From assembly GCF_004337985.1 (NCBI RefSeq), contig NC_043743.1, forward strand, positions 2,022,909 through 2,086,908: DNA of 64,000 nucleotides. Direction: 5' to 3'. The notes beneath the pieces were generated by a model. The model was given only the letters and a program-made list of their open reading frames with translations. It was not told the origin of the DNA and did not search any database. The stretch is from Pyricularia pennisetigena. Taxonomy: Eukaryota; Ascomycota; Sordariomycetes; Magnaporthales; Pyriculariaceae. Below are positions 20,617-34,440 of the stretch, piece by piece (the stretch's first letter is position 1; each line of letters starts with the position of its first letter). The translations under genes and the position numbers were made by a program.

Positions 20617-22760
20617 CTGTGTTTCTGACTGCGGCGGTGTCAAGTTTGGGTCACCAAACTGGCCTGTGTAAACTTGTTGCCCGTGCATGTACGCTGCCAT
20701 CCTGTCCGATCCCACGGACCCGATGCTCGGAAGCGACATGACAGCCAGTGTAGAGGATGTAGTCGGTCGTAGTACGGCTTGCTATGTTTTTGCTTCTTAT
20801 GCTCTTTCCCGAGAAAGAAAGCCCGAGCAACTCTGACGTATATTATCGCATCCCAGTCCAAAGTCGGGAGTAAGATTTGTGTATATCTAGGTGCTTAGTG
20901 GCAATGCTCTGAAGCAGCTGCGGGAGTCCGATCGAGACGATATCTTTCTGACCGCTTGGCTTCTTGTTTGCTAGTGGACTTGCTGGAGTTAGCGGGTGCG
21001 CTTGTAGCAAGCTCACATGGACTGATCGTGAGGTAAAGATCGATCTAGTCCTGGAGGGACATATCACTCACAATGGCTGCACTCGTACAATCAGACAAGG
21101 TAGTTAATGTGATACAGTTCCAAAAAACAGTTTAAGCCGCTTAAAGGGTCTTTTAAAGTTTCTGGGTCGCCCAACAACTTATGTGTCTCGAAGTGTCGAT
21201 CTTCGTGGGGAGTTACGTCGGAACGGGAATCAGCAAGGCTGACAATCTGTCAGTGTTAATCGTCGGAATGTTCAGACCAAGAGCCAAATGGCATGAAAGA
21301 ATGGTACTCGATCAGGCAAGCCGTTCATCGTTGTCTCTCGGACACTTGTCTCGAAAAGCAAGCAACTGATAGCAGCATGGGCGGCGCCTTGGTCGGGTCG
21401 GGACATGGGTAAGGGGGGGGGGGAATATGTTCAGACAGCGAGCCTCTGTCACAAAGTGACAGGAGGCTGGCGGAATAGCGGAAGTTGCGACCCCGGGTAT
21501 GGCAAATCTTGGTGCATGATGACGCCGACCACAGCTCGCACGATGCCTCTGCTGTTCGCCGAGACCTGTCACACAATCGGATGGAAAGACGCATTGTGGT
21601 AGTTCAAGCTGCTGTAGCCATCATGGTTTGGAACTTGACCGGTTTGGGACACTACTTCGTGGTAGAGAGGAGGCAGATCCCGGCTGGTCTTGGTTCCGTT
21701 GTAGATCATCAAGCAGTTGGGCTATGGGGCAAGGCCCTTGAACCTTCTGGTGGGGCGAGGGGAAGCGAGGAGGATAGGAATGGGCGACAAAAAAGAAGAA
21801 GCTGCTCACCTGATAATAAAAAGCCAGAAAGATTACAAGTACAAGAAGGGTGTAGAGAAGTATCACCCAGTATTACCTCCGCGATGGTGCCCTCCCTCTG
21901 CTACGTCGTACTTTGAATCGGTGGCCCAAGGAAATGCGCATGTAGCAGGTCTTCAAAGTGAAGGATATCTACCCGCGCAGTGTTGGTTATGTCTCTGCAG
22001 GCACCTATAAAGTACTTTGCCAGTCGACACGGAAGGATATTGTGCAGGCTTCCGGATGCTTGTGATGGTGCACTTCAAGTCGATGGACCGACTTTACCCT
22101 GAGTAGAGCTCGGGATCGGCCAGGCACTCGGTAGATGATTATGCGCGTATGGTGTGGCTGGGCCGAGATTGCGGCAGGTTTCCCACGTGTCCAATATGTC
22201 GCGGGTTACGTCGAGAAGGTTTTTGAACTTCTGAAAATCCGGGTGGTGGCAATCTCGGAGGTGGGGTCTCACTTTTTTTTTTTTTTTTTTTAGGTCAACG
22301 GCAAGACGTGATTGTGTTCGAGCGCCGGATGATGTTGGTTGCGCCGCAGCTTCTGGTAAGTTCTTTTTGACCTCCGCACTTCCTGTGCTCTAAGAAATAT
22401 TTCTCGCACGTCGGGGACAAGCTAATTCCTGAGCCGGGACCTAACCTTCAAAGTTGTTGTCGTTCCAAGTCGGGTTCTAAAAGGGAATCGCGCGACGTCG
22501 TTGGTATTGCCACCAACTTCCAATCCCTACAAGACCGTGGCTATTCCCAGTCGAGCGCGTATGCGGCTGCTTCAGAAGTCCACGCCCAGGCTGGACTTGG
22601 CTCGGGAACGAGACCAGACGGCGATAATGATTGCGGGAGCACGACGCGGGTTCTGCAAATATGGCTGGCAGCGAGACTTTGTTCCGCAGCTGTAGTCGAG
22701 ACGCGTCTTTTGCCGAATTTGTTGACCAGTTTTCAGAGAAGGGGTCGATTGTTGGTCGCA

Positions 22761-22785
22761 AGAGAGAGAGAGAGGGAGAGAGAGA
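22761..22785. repeat. (GA)n microsatellite
   Basis: GA dinucleotide tract with one interrupting GG, in the vosA upstream desert. Confidence 0.8.
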
Positions 22786-25700
22786 ATGAGAAGAATAGCA
22801 GAGTCGATTACCTGGCGATCAGAACAATGCCGCCCGTATGATACACAGAATAAAAGAAACGCGGTCCAAGGAGGGATTGCGGGAACCGGTCACAGAATTG
22901 GAGATGAGATGGGAATGGTCAATGGATATGGGCTTGAAAGTTTGGTCTGGTTGGGCGGGGAGCAGAGTGCAGGACAGGGTAGATAGGTTATATCGCCAGT
23001 GTTGTAATAGCATATGGAGAGCAGTCGTATTAAGACTGGAGCCGCCTCTGCTATGATTAACAACCAGCACCACAACCCAGTCGGGAGCCGGCCTGGTGTG
23101 GGCGGACGACGAGGTCTTGCCGGCGAGGGGGGGTGTGCAGTTGTTGCAAGGCCCCGGATTGGGGCTGTGGCTTATTAAACAAGGCCTAGTGCTAATGATA
23201 TGGAGTGTGAGGTCTTTTGCTCTGGGCGTGCGACTTGTTTTGTGGAATGCGGCGATACGGAGTGATATCTGAGTAAAAAAGTGTTACTGAGTGTGTATGC
23301 ATGGGTTACATGTATTTCTCTCTCTCTCTCTCTTTTTTATTTTTTCCATTTTTTCCCCATCTCTTTCTCTTGTGTTTATCCCTTCAAGGTATGGCCTACC
23401 TAGACTTAGATCTACCGTAAATTAGCCACCAGCTAAAAGGTGAGGATGACGAGAATATGGAAGATTAGAGTCGTCAAAACAGGGGCGGAGCCAGTCGGGC
23501 GCATAAACCCGATACCAGCATCCTGCTGTTTCTTGTGTGGTGTTCTTTGTTCCTTGGTGATGAACAACGTGTGCATGTTTGGAGGAGGGATAAAGCATGC
23601 CCGCCCGACAAGAGCATACAGACCCCTGACGCCTTGATGGGGAAACAGGCATGTTCGACAAGGTCGCTGTGCAAAGGATGAACAGCGGGGAGGTGGTGTT
23701 GGGTGGTGTGGATTGGGCACATTTGTCCATCTCGAGTCCTTCATTGCTGGCCCTTTGGAACTAGCTCGGTAAGTCGGTACGAAATGTTATGCAAGGACAG
23801 GGGCCCTGGAGTGGTGGGTGTGTATAGAAATAAAAATTTAAAAAAAAATAAAATAAAAAAAAATCCGGTCGCGGGACAGCCGGGCAGGTCCTTGATCCAC
23901 CACTACTAGGTCAGGTCAGGTACCTTCAAGTACCTATTACACTTCTGATCCCCTGATTTCGGTGCAGTAACACCCGGGAGCAAGGGTCCCGGTCTGTACT
24001 GAGTACTGGTTATTTGACCCATGGCAGCTGTCAGACTAGGGTCCCAGCACAAGTTTGTGCAAAGTGGGCTGTCTGTCGACTTGCCCCTGCCTATTGTGTT
24101 ATTGTGGATACGGCACCCAGAACGAGCGTATTGGCAACCCAGCCAAGGCAAGCTTCAATGGGGGAAGGAGCTCTTTCTGTCACTTGCTGTCCTCGAGTCG
24201 GGTGAAGGACCAGACCAGCCGTGGGAAAGCTCCACAGAAGCAGGGCCGCAAACTTCTGTGGGCACCGTTGTCTGTGCGCCTGCAGGCGCTGCGCTGATGC
24301 GTACAGCGCATGTCGCCTTATACTTTGGGGAGCTTTCACAATTCGTTTCCTGTTGGTTCTCAATATCCAGCTCGGACGTGCTTTTTTTGTTTTCCAGGGT
24401 CCCAACGCTAACTTTCCATTGTAATTGACGTCGTAATTTCATGCTTTCGACATTATTCTTGTCAATCACCTCCCGTTCATGAGGATTGCATCGACACAGG
24501 AGACTGGGTCGCGCGCCAGATAATAGGGGTGTGGTTCTGTCTCCCTGAAAAGTGCACTCACACAAGGCGCTCGGACGGCGGCTGTTCCGACAAGCTAAGC
24601 TACTATAGGACGTTCGTTGCTAAAGCTCCGATGTCATGTCGTTGAACAAACCTCCGAGTGATGTCAATCGCGTCGCGTCAGGCGCGGTGTGGCACCGGCC
24701 CGCTAGCAGGGAAGCCTATCCGTATTCAAGCACCAGGAAAAGCTAAGAGAAGGGAAGAAAGGAAAATTTCAATCAAGCGGTCAAACGGTCAGCATTTACT
24801 ACTTACGGCTGCACGGCCAGCCCTACTGAGGGGCGTCCATTGAATTTTGTAGCAGCGATGATGTCGATGATGAAGGATTGATGCATCAATGATTGCGGCA
24901 CCTGCGCAGAGGTCCAGAAAACCCCAGAACATGCGGGCGGCATGGACCATCAAGCACTTTGCTAGTCTTTCAGTATTGCCATTGATGCCTCCCTGCCTGA
25001 TTCGGCAGGTTTGTTGTCCCGAGAGAGGGACAATAAAAATAAAATGGTGGGATAAAAAGAAGAAAAACAAAAAAGCAACCACAAAATGTCGCGGCACCCG
25101 GCAGCAAAAGCGCACTACGGCAAGGTAAGGAAAGCTGGTGTGGAGACCAAATTCAAAACGAACCTGGGCTCTCTGCATCAGGCTCCATGTCGATAACTGA
25201 CGGCTTGGCTTCACTAGCCGGCTCTTGGGGTCCACCCGCACTGTGTCCGTCTCCAGCCACAACGGCCTATTCAGACTGTGCCATCCCTCGACTCAGCGTG
25301 CCGCCTACAAACCCGTAAGAAACCTGTCTTTTGCCTGCCAAATTGCCAAACTTTGCGCCCTCACGACAGACTGATTCCTTGCGGGCGTGTGGGGAGGTCA
25401 AGAAAAATTTCCGACGAATGCTGGCAATTATCAGGGTCTGTTACCAGGCTTACTGCTGCGACCTTGAACTAATCCATGCTGCTCACCGCCACGTCGCCAT
25501 CAGAGTTCGGGCGCAAACAAAGAGAAAACATGGCGTATAGCGGACAGGATCACAAGGTAGTGTCTGAAAAAAAAAAAAAAAATTAGAATTTAAAAATAAA
25601 ATAAAATAAATTCCCTACCTATTTAAATTGATACTGTTCACGTCTCCGTTGCCTGCGAGAGGAGTGTAGTATTCCAGTCTTTTCTCATTGGAAACAGGAT

Positions 25701-26660
25701 TGGAATCGGCAAAGGGGTGTGGCTGATGCGACCTGAAAGACGGCCGACGGGGTCGAATGCAACTGTCTTCGTGCCCTGGTTGTCCCTCATTCTCCACCCA
25801 GACACTACCTCACCCGGGCCTAAAGCACCTAACATTAACTTGCAATGTCGCCTCAGCAGCCGCTACGACTTTACAAGAGATTAAGGCTGGATGTTCATAT
25901 CGCGCTCAAAGCTTTCCCCCCTTGTAGTTTATTGATGTACATAGTATTGCTGCTCTATACATACTATACTATATAATTCATTTTATCATTACTCCGCGCT
26001 ATGCTTGTTTTAGGGATACATAACAACAAAGAGAGTGGAAATTTTTATCACGCAAATGTTTGGATATTCTTAGTCAGTGAAATGAAAAAGGAGCTCCACT
26101 AGGCTGTCAGTTCTGCGCGCTTCCATCGGGGCGTTTTTCTGGTTGAGATCGCCTCCATGTTTGAGACTTCTCGTTCAGGCACCTCCCCTGGCAGCTAGAG
26201 CTAAACAAAAGGGACAGCCGGCCTGCAATGACAAACGCAAGACCCCCTTTTAAAAAAAAAAAAAAAAAAAAAAACGTTAAGCCTTGTGTAGATCCAAAAA
26301 TGATTTTCGTCTAGAATGTCTCAGGAATCCTTCGTCGAAGTCTTGGAAGGGAGGATGAGATGATGCTTCGGAACACCATCCCGGTCATTCCTTTCGGACC
26401 TTCGTCATCCCCCAACCCTACTCATAATATGCATGTTAACAACCCCTCCTGTTTTGCCTAGCTGGGACAAACAAAGGTCAAAGCACAAGCGAACGTCATA
26501 AAATATCCCACCTGCCATTAGTAGAGCTGATTTCCTGACGGAAGCGCTCCACGATTGTTATCAGAGTGTATTATAATGCTGCTATGATGTTTCTGTCGGT
26601 CAACAGAAACGAAATTGTTCGTGGCGCCATCTAATTAAGAACTCTTTTTTCTTTTTTCTT

Positions 26661-26679
26661 TGTGTGTGTGTGTGTGTGT
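26661..26679. repeat. (TG)n microsatellite
   Basis: About nine TG units flanked on both sides by T-rich sequence. Confidence 0.85.
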
Positions 26680-29600
26680 TTTTTTTTTTGGTTTTGAATT
26701 TAATTTGGCCGTCTGTGAGTCGGGCTACAAGACGAGGAACTCTAATGACTAGTTTAGCGTACATGTTCGGAGAATTTAGTCGGCTGAAAGTATCACCGGT
26801 TGCATATTCGAACATCGCTCACAGCTGTTTCTGTGTGTATGAATTCCCTCATGCGTCTGCTACCGTCTCATTAAGCGATGCTGGTCTGTACCAGCTGGGA
26901 TTAGCTCATGGAAAGTCCAGATTGGGATTAGCATTCGTTGCCAGGGAAATATTCGAGCAAACCAACGCTCTTGCATTGCGTTATAGTTCTGCCCAGCAAT
27001 ATTTTATTATACGTGCCCTGTATATTATAGACATACTTGCTATAAAAAATCACATGGAATGCCTTATGTTCTTGTTAATAATCGGAGCAGTAATCACGCG
27101 TTTCTCGGCTGGAGCGGCTCAGAATATCCTGGTCATCTTGTTGTCCAAGCGTAGCAGCAAGCAAGTCGTTACAACACATCGACCTAGGTACCTACAATAG
27201 TTTGCCTTGTAACAATACCTTGTCGCTGTGTAATATTTGTTGTATATGTGTCGAGATGAACGGGTGTTCGGATCATCAGGCACAGCCTCAGTCGTCGAAT
27301 TATTCCCGATCTAATCTTGATGGGCCGTCATCGGTCGTTCCGTATGTCTGCATCTGTGGTTCGTTCGTCCGAATTGTTGTTGTCTCTGGTGTACATGAAG
27401 AAAGGGTCTTGCCGTATGCACAGTCGCTTCCAGGCAAAGCGCCAACCACCTTTACGGAGTACGACAAAACAAGGAGTATAGGGGGGGCGGGGCTTGTGTT
27501 CCCATGCGCCCGTAGATATATTAATTTTACTCTTTGAATCATCGTGGCCTTGGTTTCCATGCCTTCGCAAGTGGCCATGCGGAATTTCCTTGGCGGGCGC
27601 AATGGTTCTCCTGTTGACCGCTTCAACAGCAACTCTCTCGTACAGACCAAAACGATCCCCTGCTGGCGTGTTCCGACTAGGTGGGGCTTGCAGCACTTCT
27701 CGGCCGATACGACTCCCTTGTCGGTGAGTTGCTAAGGATGTTTTCTTCTCCTTGATGTGCTATTGGCATCACGTGGTAAAGTCAAATTTCTCGTCACGAT
27801 TGTTATCTTCAATGCGCACCGCACCTTCCCGCGCCATGTGCCGTAGGTGTACAGGCGTGTGGTGTACTGCTGCCGAATTAGGCACTGACTGGTGCAGCGC
27901 CAAGAAGCAACGTCCACGACCGTGCCCGTTAGGTGGGATTAGTGTTGGAGCTCTGCGGGTGAATTTAGACAGGATTTCTCCCGAACGCCTAGTACGTAAT
28001 TCGAAGCATCATGCATTGACAATCTCGCAGAAGGCTCATTTTGTTCTCGAATCCTCACCGTTCTTCGTGGCGCAGCACACTCTTCTCCATCATCGGGTAT
28101 ACCGAGATCTTAGCTGGGATCCCGAGCGCCGCTACTGGCAGATCATACAGCGAGTTCTTGTCCGGAACCTTCCTCAGGCCACTTGATCGGCAAGGTTGTA
28201 CGCAGTGCAGTCTTTCATGCTTGCGGGGGCGGGGTCTCTTCAAGCCTCTGCCGTGGGGGGGTTTGCAGGGAGGCAGTCAATCAAACGGCCGGCCCTAGCT
28301 CCCCTAGCTCCCCGTGCCAGGTACCTCGCTGCCAGGGTGGGTGACTTTCTTCTCTTGGCCAGAAGCGCAAAGCGATTCTAATGTGTTTCGCTGAAAGTTG
28401 CCCCAGACTGGGATAGCCTTCTAGGTTGGAATATTTCCAACAGCGCATTTTTGGGAAACAGTTCAAAACTGCCGGGGCCGGGTGTTTGGGGATATTTGTA
28501 AGTGGGTTGGCACCTCATCTTGATTCGAGCAAAATCAAGCTCAAGGCTGTCAGTGCAAACCGGCCAGTGCAGAATTTACTATGGTATTACAAATCAAATT
28601 AATTATTGCGACAGTGCAGTCCGTGTCCAGAGAGCATGCAACTTGGCGACTACCCTAATCAGTCATTCTTTTCCAAAACAGTGGCCAATCTAGACGCCTC
28701 TTGAACCCCACTCACATTCTCTTTTCGGCTGACCGTACTAATGTGCATGTTCCCGCAACCCAATTTGGATTTGAAGGTGTCAAGTCAACCAATCTCGAAA
28801 TCAGGACGAAGATCATAACCATCTTTTGTTGGCTCCTTTACCCTCCTCATACCCAAAGCTGTTGCCTGTCTGGTTGATTACGGAAACAAGCCGAGATTGG
28901 CGATGCAACAAGCTTAACCACAGCCTGTGTTTCTTTTTTTTTTTTTTTTTTTTTCTCCTAATGGCAACCAGTCAATCACAAAGTGTAAACTAACCAAAAT
29001 TCAGACAAGACAAGACAACCTAGCAATTAAACATAATTCCCCGCAACCAGAGTTCCTATCACGAGGGGTCTTTTTCAACGGTTCATGGTTACATCTAACA
29101 ATCTGTTCCACTCCAAGCTGACTTGCTATGCACATTATCACACGGAGCTATACCGTTGTTGATATTCTGTCACTTTTTGCACTTGGGGTATCCTTTCTTG
29201 GACTTTTAAACTATAATACGGGAAGAAAACATACATCCGCGACTAGGCAGGAACCAGAGTTTGGAGGTGGGAGGATTTGGGCTCGGCTTGCACTCCTTGC
29301 TTAGGTACCTTGGTCTACGTCTAATGATTTCCCGTCCCGCACTTCCGGATCTGGCCCTACGATCACTCTTCCGTGGTAACACTCAATATACTAATCCGTC
29401 GTGCTCCAAATTCGTATGCTAAGCAATAAAAAAAAAAAAAATAAAAAAGAATATAAATCTCAACTATAGATGGAGCCTTAGCCAACATTACTCTGAAGCA
29501 CTGCCACTACCGTCTGTACTGTACGGCTATGCACTATAACAAGGCCCATCTCTGAACGGTCTCCTCTTTTTTGCCATCCGAATTATATCACACCGGTGCT

Positions 29601-32600
29601 TTTAGCATTTTTGGTGTATGCATATTTGTAGCGCTCGCCAGATTTATCGTGAAACCTCTAATTCTTTTCGGCATGAACGGAGTCTTGAGCTTCCTGAAGT
29701 CAAAGTGGACGTAATCCTAGCGCAGGGACCCCTTGCTGCAAAGCGATGCCATCTCATCTCACTGCAAGATGAAACCCTGATTTGTGAACCTCTACCGATC
29801 ATTATTTCTGGCATGAGTGACCTGTTTGTGATGGGCTTCTATGCTTTTGAAGTGAGGAAGCTTTGCTTCTTGGTGTTTTGTGAACAGGTGAGTGTGGGTG
29901 GGTGGGTTGGTGGGTATAGTGTATGTATCATGGTGTGTATATACGTCAAGTATGGAATTTGAGCTACAACACCTCGTTAAGCACGACCCTCTCGGATCAC
30001 GAAGATTGTTTAGGTGACATTTGAGAAAAAGAAGAAAAAAAATAGGTGTTTTTCGTCTGAACATAATCATGTTGCTACTAAATAAAAAAAAAGCATTCGC
30101 TTCCATTTCAAGTTGCTACAGCGCCACCATGGACATGACAAAAGCGTGGGCCAGCAAACGCTATATCAGGTCCCTGTTATCGCCTCGCTTGACCCACAAA
30201 GACGCAATTCTGAAGGTCGTCAACCACTTTTTTTTTTTGTCACATTTTGACGAACCCGCCCGTCCACTTTCAGGCATTTACACTTCCCGCGAAGGTTTGA
30301 GACGTGGGCGAGATTGTCATATTGGCAGAAAGTTAATTTCCTTGAACTGGAGAGATGAAACGTGGTTTATTCTTTCTGCCCTATGTACACGTAATGATTG
30401 TCATTGATCAAAGTCGTGTTAGTCAGTCAGTGATTTTCAGCGCCAAAGGGATTGATCGATTGCTTGACCCTGGAACTGCCATCCTCCGACCGCCCATATG
30501 CTGCAAGAGCTTTGATATACCTATAACTGTAGAGACTAACGCTCGGGTCAAGGCTCGGGCTATGAAATCTCCGCTGCGATCTGTCACTTTTGTCATTGAG
30601 ACTTGGCCGTCAAGAGAGCTAGCACGCTCCATACCCACCAAAGCCAGCCGTCCTTGGCAATAGACAAGACATACTTAGAGCCGAGCTTTTGCAGCCTTGG
30701 GAAGTCTTTCCTGGCCAGCGTATTGTTTGTTGAGCCTCCTTTCCCATCGAGCCAGTTTTGACTTTGAGCAAGCAAGGCAAGCCTCTTACCATGACTAGTC
30801 TCATCAGCAGCCCTGACTGACCGAGTGGGTTTGCTCGAACGTGCTGGCAACAGCCATACAGCCCCGTCATGGCCTCGCTTGCATGAACACTCACTCACCT
30901 TTGCCATCCCTCATTGCTTGTTGATCTTTGATTGCTTGCCGAAAAGGCGGGGCTTGCATTTGACACCGGCTTGATGTACTATAGTGCAGGTGCTATAGTC
31001 GCCAGACCACCTCGATCGTTCCGTTGTGAGCCTACCTGGTCACCAGCGGTAACCGGCTTCCCAGACGATCCTGTTATCGTTATTGTCTTTGTTGTTGCTG
31101 TTATTTTTTCTTCGCTGGCAGTGCTACCCTGCTCAATCTTCCTTTGTTGCCAGATACAGAGGCAAAACAAAACGTGGTTTTCTTCCCCCTCGCATCTTCT
31201 TTCTTTGGCTCGCTTCTGGCCTAGCTTACCAGTCAGTTGCCACCCCCTTGGCAATAACTGGTAGAAACTAATCCAAGGGCTGCCAGCTAGCACGGATGGG
31301 TAAGTGTCCACCCCGACCCGAAGACTTTGCGACCATGGTTTTGCCCTTCCCTTCAGCGAAAATACGCACACACCCACCACGAGCTGACAAGCGAGCCTCT
31401 CTTTCTCTCTCTCTCTCTTTTTTTCTTCCCTCCCTCGTTTCTCTCGGTCGACCTGTCAGTGCCAGCTGTCTGGCTGACTGGTTCTGCTGCTGGTTGCACA
31501 AAAAAAGGCACAAATCCCAGCTTGGGTACTTTCCTGGCTCGATCGGTTGAGGGGAAAAAAAAGGGGGTACCAAAAAAGTCTCTTTGCCGCCCGACCAGTG
31601 AGACGAGCCAGCAGCTATCATGTTGAATAGGCCCTGTCGTCTCCCAGTCATTTTCTTGCCGGAACCCATCGCCGGTAATTTCCCCTCCTCATCGGTAACC
31701 GTTTGGTTGACCTGCCTCCGAGAATGCCATAATAAACTGAAAATAAAAAAAATAAAAATAAAAAAACTGAGAGCCTAGACGGGGCAAACCCTTGCTTCCT
31801 TATCTCACATCTTTGTGAAGAAGCTCCTCCGACAAGCACTGGACTCGACGCTGGCGACTGCAGCAGCTATCCAGTGAAAAGGCAAGCGTCGGGGGTGGGG
31901 GGTGTGTTCTGCTGTCCTTAGCTTGCGGCCGTGAGCACAGTAGATGTCCAGTGCCTGTCTGCGTTGTGCTTTTTTTTCCTTTCCTTTTGTGTCGCCCCAT
32001 TTCGTCATGCACCCTGACTCCGGGATTCCCACAGCAAATCCGTCTTTCTAGCCGTACCCCCTCCCTCCCCTTTCGCACTTCTGTGTCTTGCATTCCTAGG
32101 CTGCACAGTTCCCTCTCAAGCTCTGTGGTTGCGAGCCCTAGCACCATTCGACGGACGATATGCAGCCTCTCTTGACAAATCAAGACCGGCTCTCCCAGTC
32201 ATGGATGGGGCAGATGTGCCTCTGCGCGTGGCCCGTAGCTCCCGCATTCAGCCGTTGATCTTTTGTGCTTTTTTTTCTTTTTCTTTTCGAGCGGGAAGCC
32301 CCCCTTTTTTGTCCCATCTCTCTACCCTACGCCCTTCTTTCCTCCCATTGTCACTTTCGGCCGGCCGTCTGGCCTTTCCCCCCCTCCAGCCGCTCATAAT
32401 TTGCTGCGGCCCGTTCAAGCGGAGGGGGGCGCGGGCTTGTGCCTGCAGCCTGGGGCAAAGACAGGCAGAGTACTTTAAATTATGCGTCCCGTGCCGAGTC
32501 CTGTAGCCCTCTGGAAGCGGCCGAGCCAGGATGCTAGGCCTGGATCAACAGTGCCCGACTCTCCCTCCAAGTTGTAGAGCGTCTTCCTTGGCCACTCAAG

Positions 32601-34254
32601 CGGCGACAGCAGGACGGGAAGGGAGGGGGCGCGGTATCCCTCCGCCCAATCCCTTTTCGTTTTCCCCCTCTTTTGACGACGTCTTCAATTCTATGTCATG
32701 TTCGATAACGGGTCCTGTAGTAATCAGCTGTGTCGCCGTAAGCCTCATTCCGCAGCTTTCATGGAGGCGAGAATCAATCCTTGACTTTTTATGACTCGCA
32801 GTCCTGCGTAAGGTTCTTGCGGTTCCCCCCAAGATGTGAGGCGTTGGCATAAACTCTTTCGGTTGGTACACGAGGGAAATTATCGACAAGCTGCTGTGGG
32901 TTTCCTATCAAATAGGGCCGAGGTGGACAGAGGGTTCGCTAGCTGCGAAAAGAAAGAGAGAGACACAAAAAGAAGAAGAACGATAACATAACAAAGACAT
33001 GGAATTTGCTCCCTGTGTAGAGAGAAAGAGTTCCTGTGTTCTTGTGTGATTTTGCTGTAGAGTATTGATAAAATTGTTCATCACTAGAATTCAACTTCAA
33101 AGAGACATCAACCCCTTTTTTTTCCCCAACCAGCTACCTGCGGCTTACACATAGACTGTGACCTGATCTTCTGCCTGAAACAGATTTTGTCGAGCTGTCA
33201 TCACTGAAAATCGAGAGCGCGTGTATCATCTACAGCCGAGTTGTCTCTGTGGCCGCTCCATAACGTGACATTTGAGATATGGGATGAGTTGGGTGTACTT
33301 GTTTTCCGGTACTAAAAAAATGGGCAGTGGGAAGGAGCAACAAGCCAGGGCTGGCCGGTGTCTCGGCCCGATGCCTGTCCACTGGACCGGCGCACTGCCT
33401 ATAAAAAGTCACCAAGAAGTCCTAGTAGTGTGTTCGAAAAGACGCAACTTGTATCTTTCGCCTAAAAAAAAGCAAATCCACCACATAATCATCTCTCATC
33501 TCGATGCGACGGTCGGTTGTCGGTTGTCGAGCCTAGACTTTGACAGGTCTTTAGACTGGAAGGTGTTTCTGGCCGCCTGTGCTGCTCTGCCATGGGGGGT
33601 GACTAGACTGCACTAGACTAGGCAGGCAGCTAGCTTACTCCACAGGCCAGGACACGGGTAACCTGGGTTCCGTGATTTGAGTTGTACAGGGGGGCGGTTC
33701 TCAGGGTTCAAGGAACCCACTCAGACGTTTTGCATACTCTCTCCACTTGCATTCGGACATTTTACAACCTTTTTATCCGCAGGGAATTTTTTTTTTCTTT
33801 CTCACTGTCACCCACGCAACATACGCCGACGTCGCTTTCCTCCCCTCCCAAAGCCGTCGCCCTCCCCTTTTGTGAGAGTGCCGTGAATATTCTAATAATT
33901 TAAAAGCAGTAGTACTTGTGGTGCTGTATTCTGAGGGGAGATCTCCTTGACAAGGCGGGAGGCCCTGGTTGGGAAAAAGAGCACATAAATGATGATAGTC
34001 ATAGATAGAAGATTAGTCAGCGCAGGTAATTTTGTAATTAATGCACAAAGAATACAAATAGTTATAATTAAATTTTAAACTATAATTAGAAAAGTGGAAA
34101 AAAATATAAGTATGCCTTTTACGGCCCTTATGTATTTACTTGTAGATTTTCCACATTCCATTTCCTAAATTGCTCCCCTATTATTATTTATTATTTTGAC
34201 GTTCTTTTCGTTTGTAAATTTTCTCCTAAACATTAGATAATACCGCGCAACAAA

Positions 34255-34440
34255 ATGCACTTTACGACTACTTACATCATCGTGGCTTTACTGCCAACTG
34301 CTCTTGCAAGCCCAGTGATTTACAGCAAAAGTTTCGCCACTACGAAGCCGTACAACTATGCGAATATAGTTTTGCACAGTAGGGGTTCTGCAACAGATAA
34401 TTCGCAGGGCTGTTTTTCTAACTTTAACTGCAAGGCTTAA
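34255..34440 (+). CDS. Small secreted protein, 61 aa (effector-like candidate)
   Basis: Single-exon frame encoding 61 residues. The N-terminus MHFTTTYIIVALLPTALA is a strong signal peptide with likely cleavage after ALA-S or ALAS-P. The mature peptide of about 42 residues is polar, Tyr/Asn/Ser-rich and ends GCFSNFNCKA, with only two cysteines. A rich in the three bases before ATG (CAAAATG) is a good fungal start context. The gene is isolated in the gene-poor stretch next to an AT-rich island (about 33.9-34.25 kb). No homologous family is recognised. Small size, secretion signal, paired cysteines and a gene-sparse setting are typical of fungal effectors or secreted peptides, but a chance open frame is possible. 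Confidence 0.5.
   Translation: MHFTTTYIIVALLPTALASPVIYSKSFATTKPYNYANIVLHSRGSATDNSQGCFSNFNCKA

Larger units (their letters stand above)
20617..34254. other. 13.6 kb gene-poor region upstream of vosA
   Basis: No frame here shows family resemblance, conserved motifs or a convincing set of splice-joined exons. Contents seen: GA tract (22761-22785), TC tracts (23317-23332, 31405-31418), TG repeat (26661-26679), homopolymers (for example T at 22274-22292, A at 26251-26274, T at 28935-28954) and recurrent TAGGTA/TACCTA words (23395, 23929, 27186, 29301). Between 31 and 33 kb there are long C/T-rich tracts resembling fungal promoter or leader sequence but without a following gene. Unannotated short or non-coding transcripts cannot be excluded. 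Confidence 0.5.

Noticed and set aside
24789..25262. 157-codon minus-strand open frame
   Set aside because: No family resemblance; the middle is a poly-Phe stretch from an A-rich tract; no credible start or partner exon.
26664..27200. 178-codon plus-strand open frame
   Set aside because: It begins inside a TG/T-rich repeat, has no recognisable motif or domain and no supporting gene structure.
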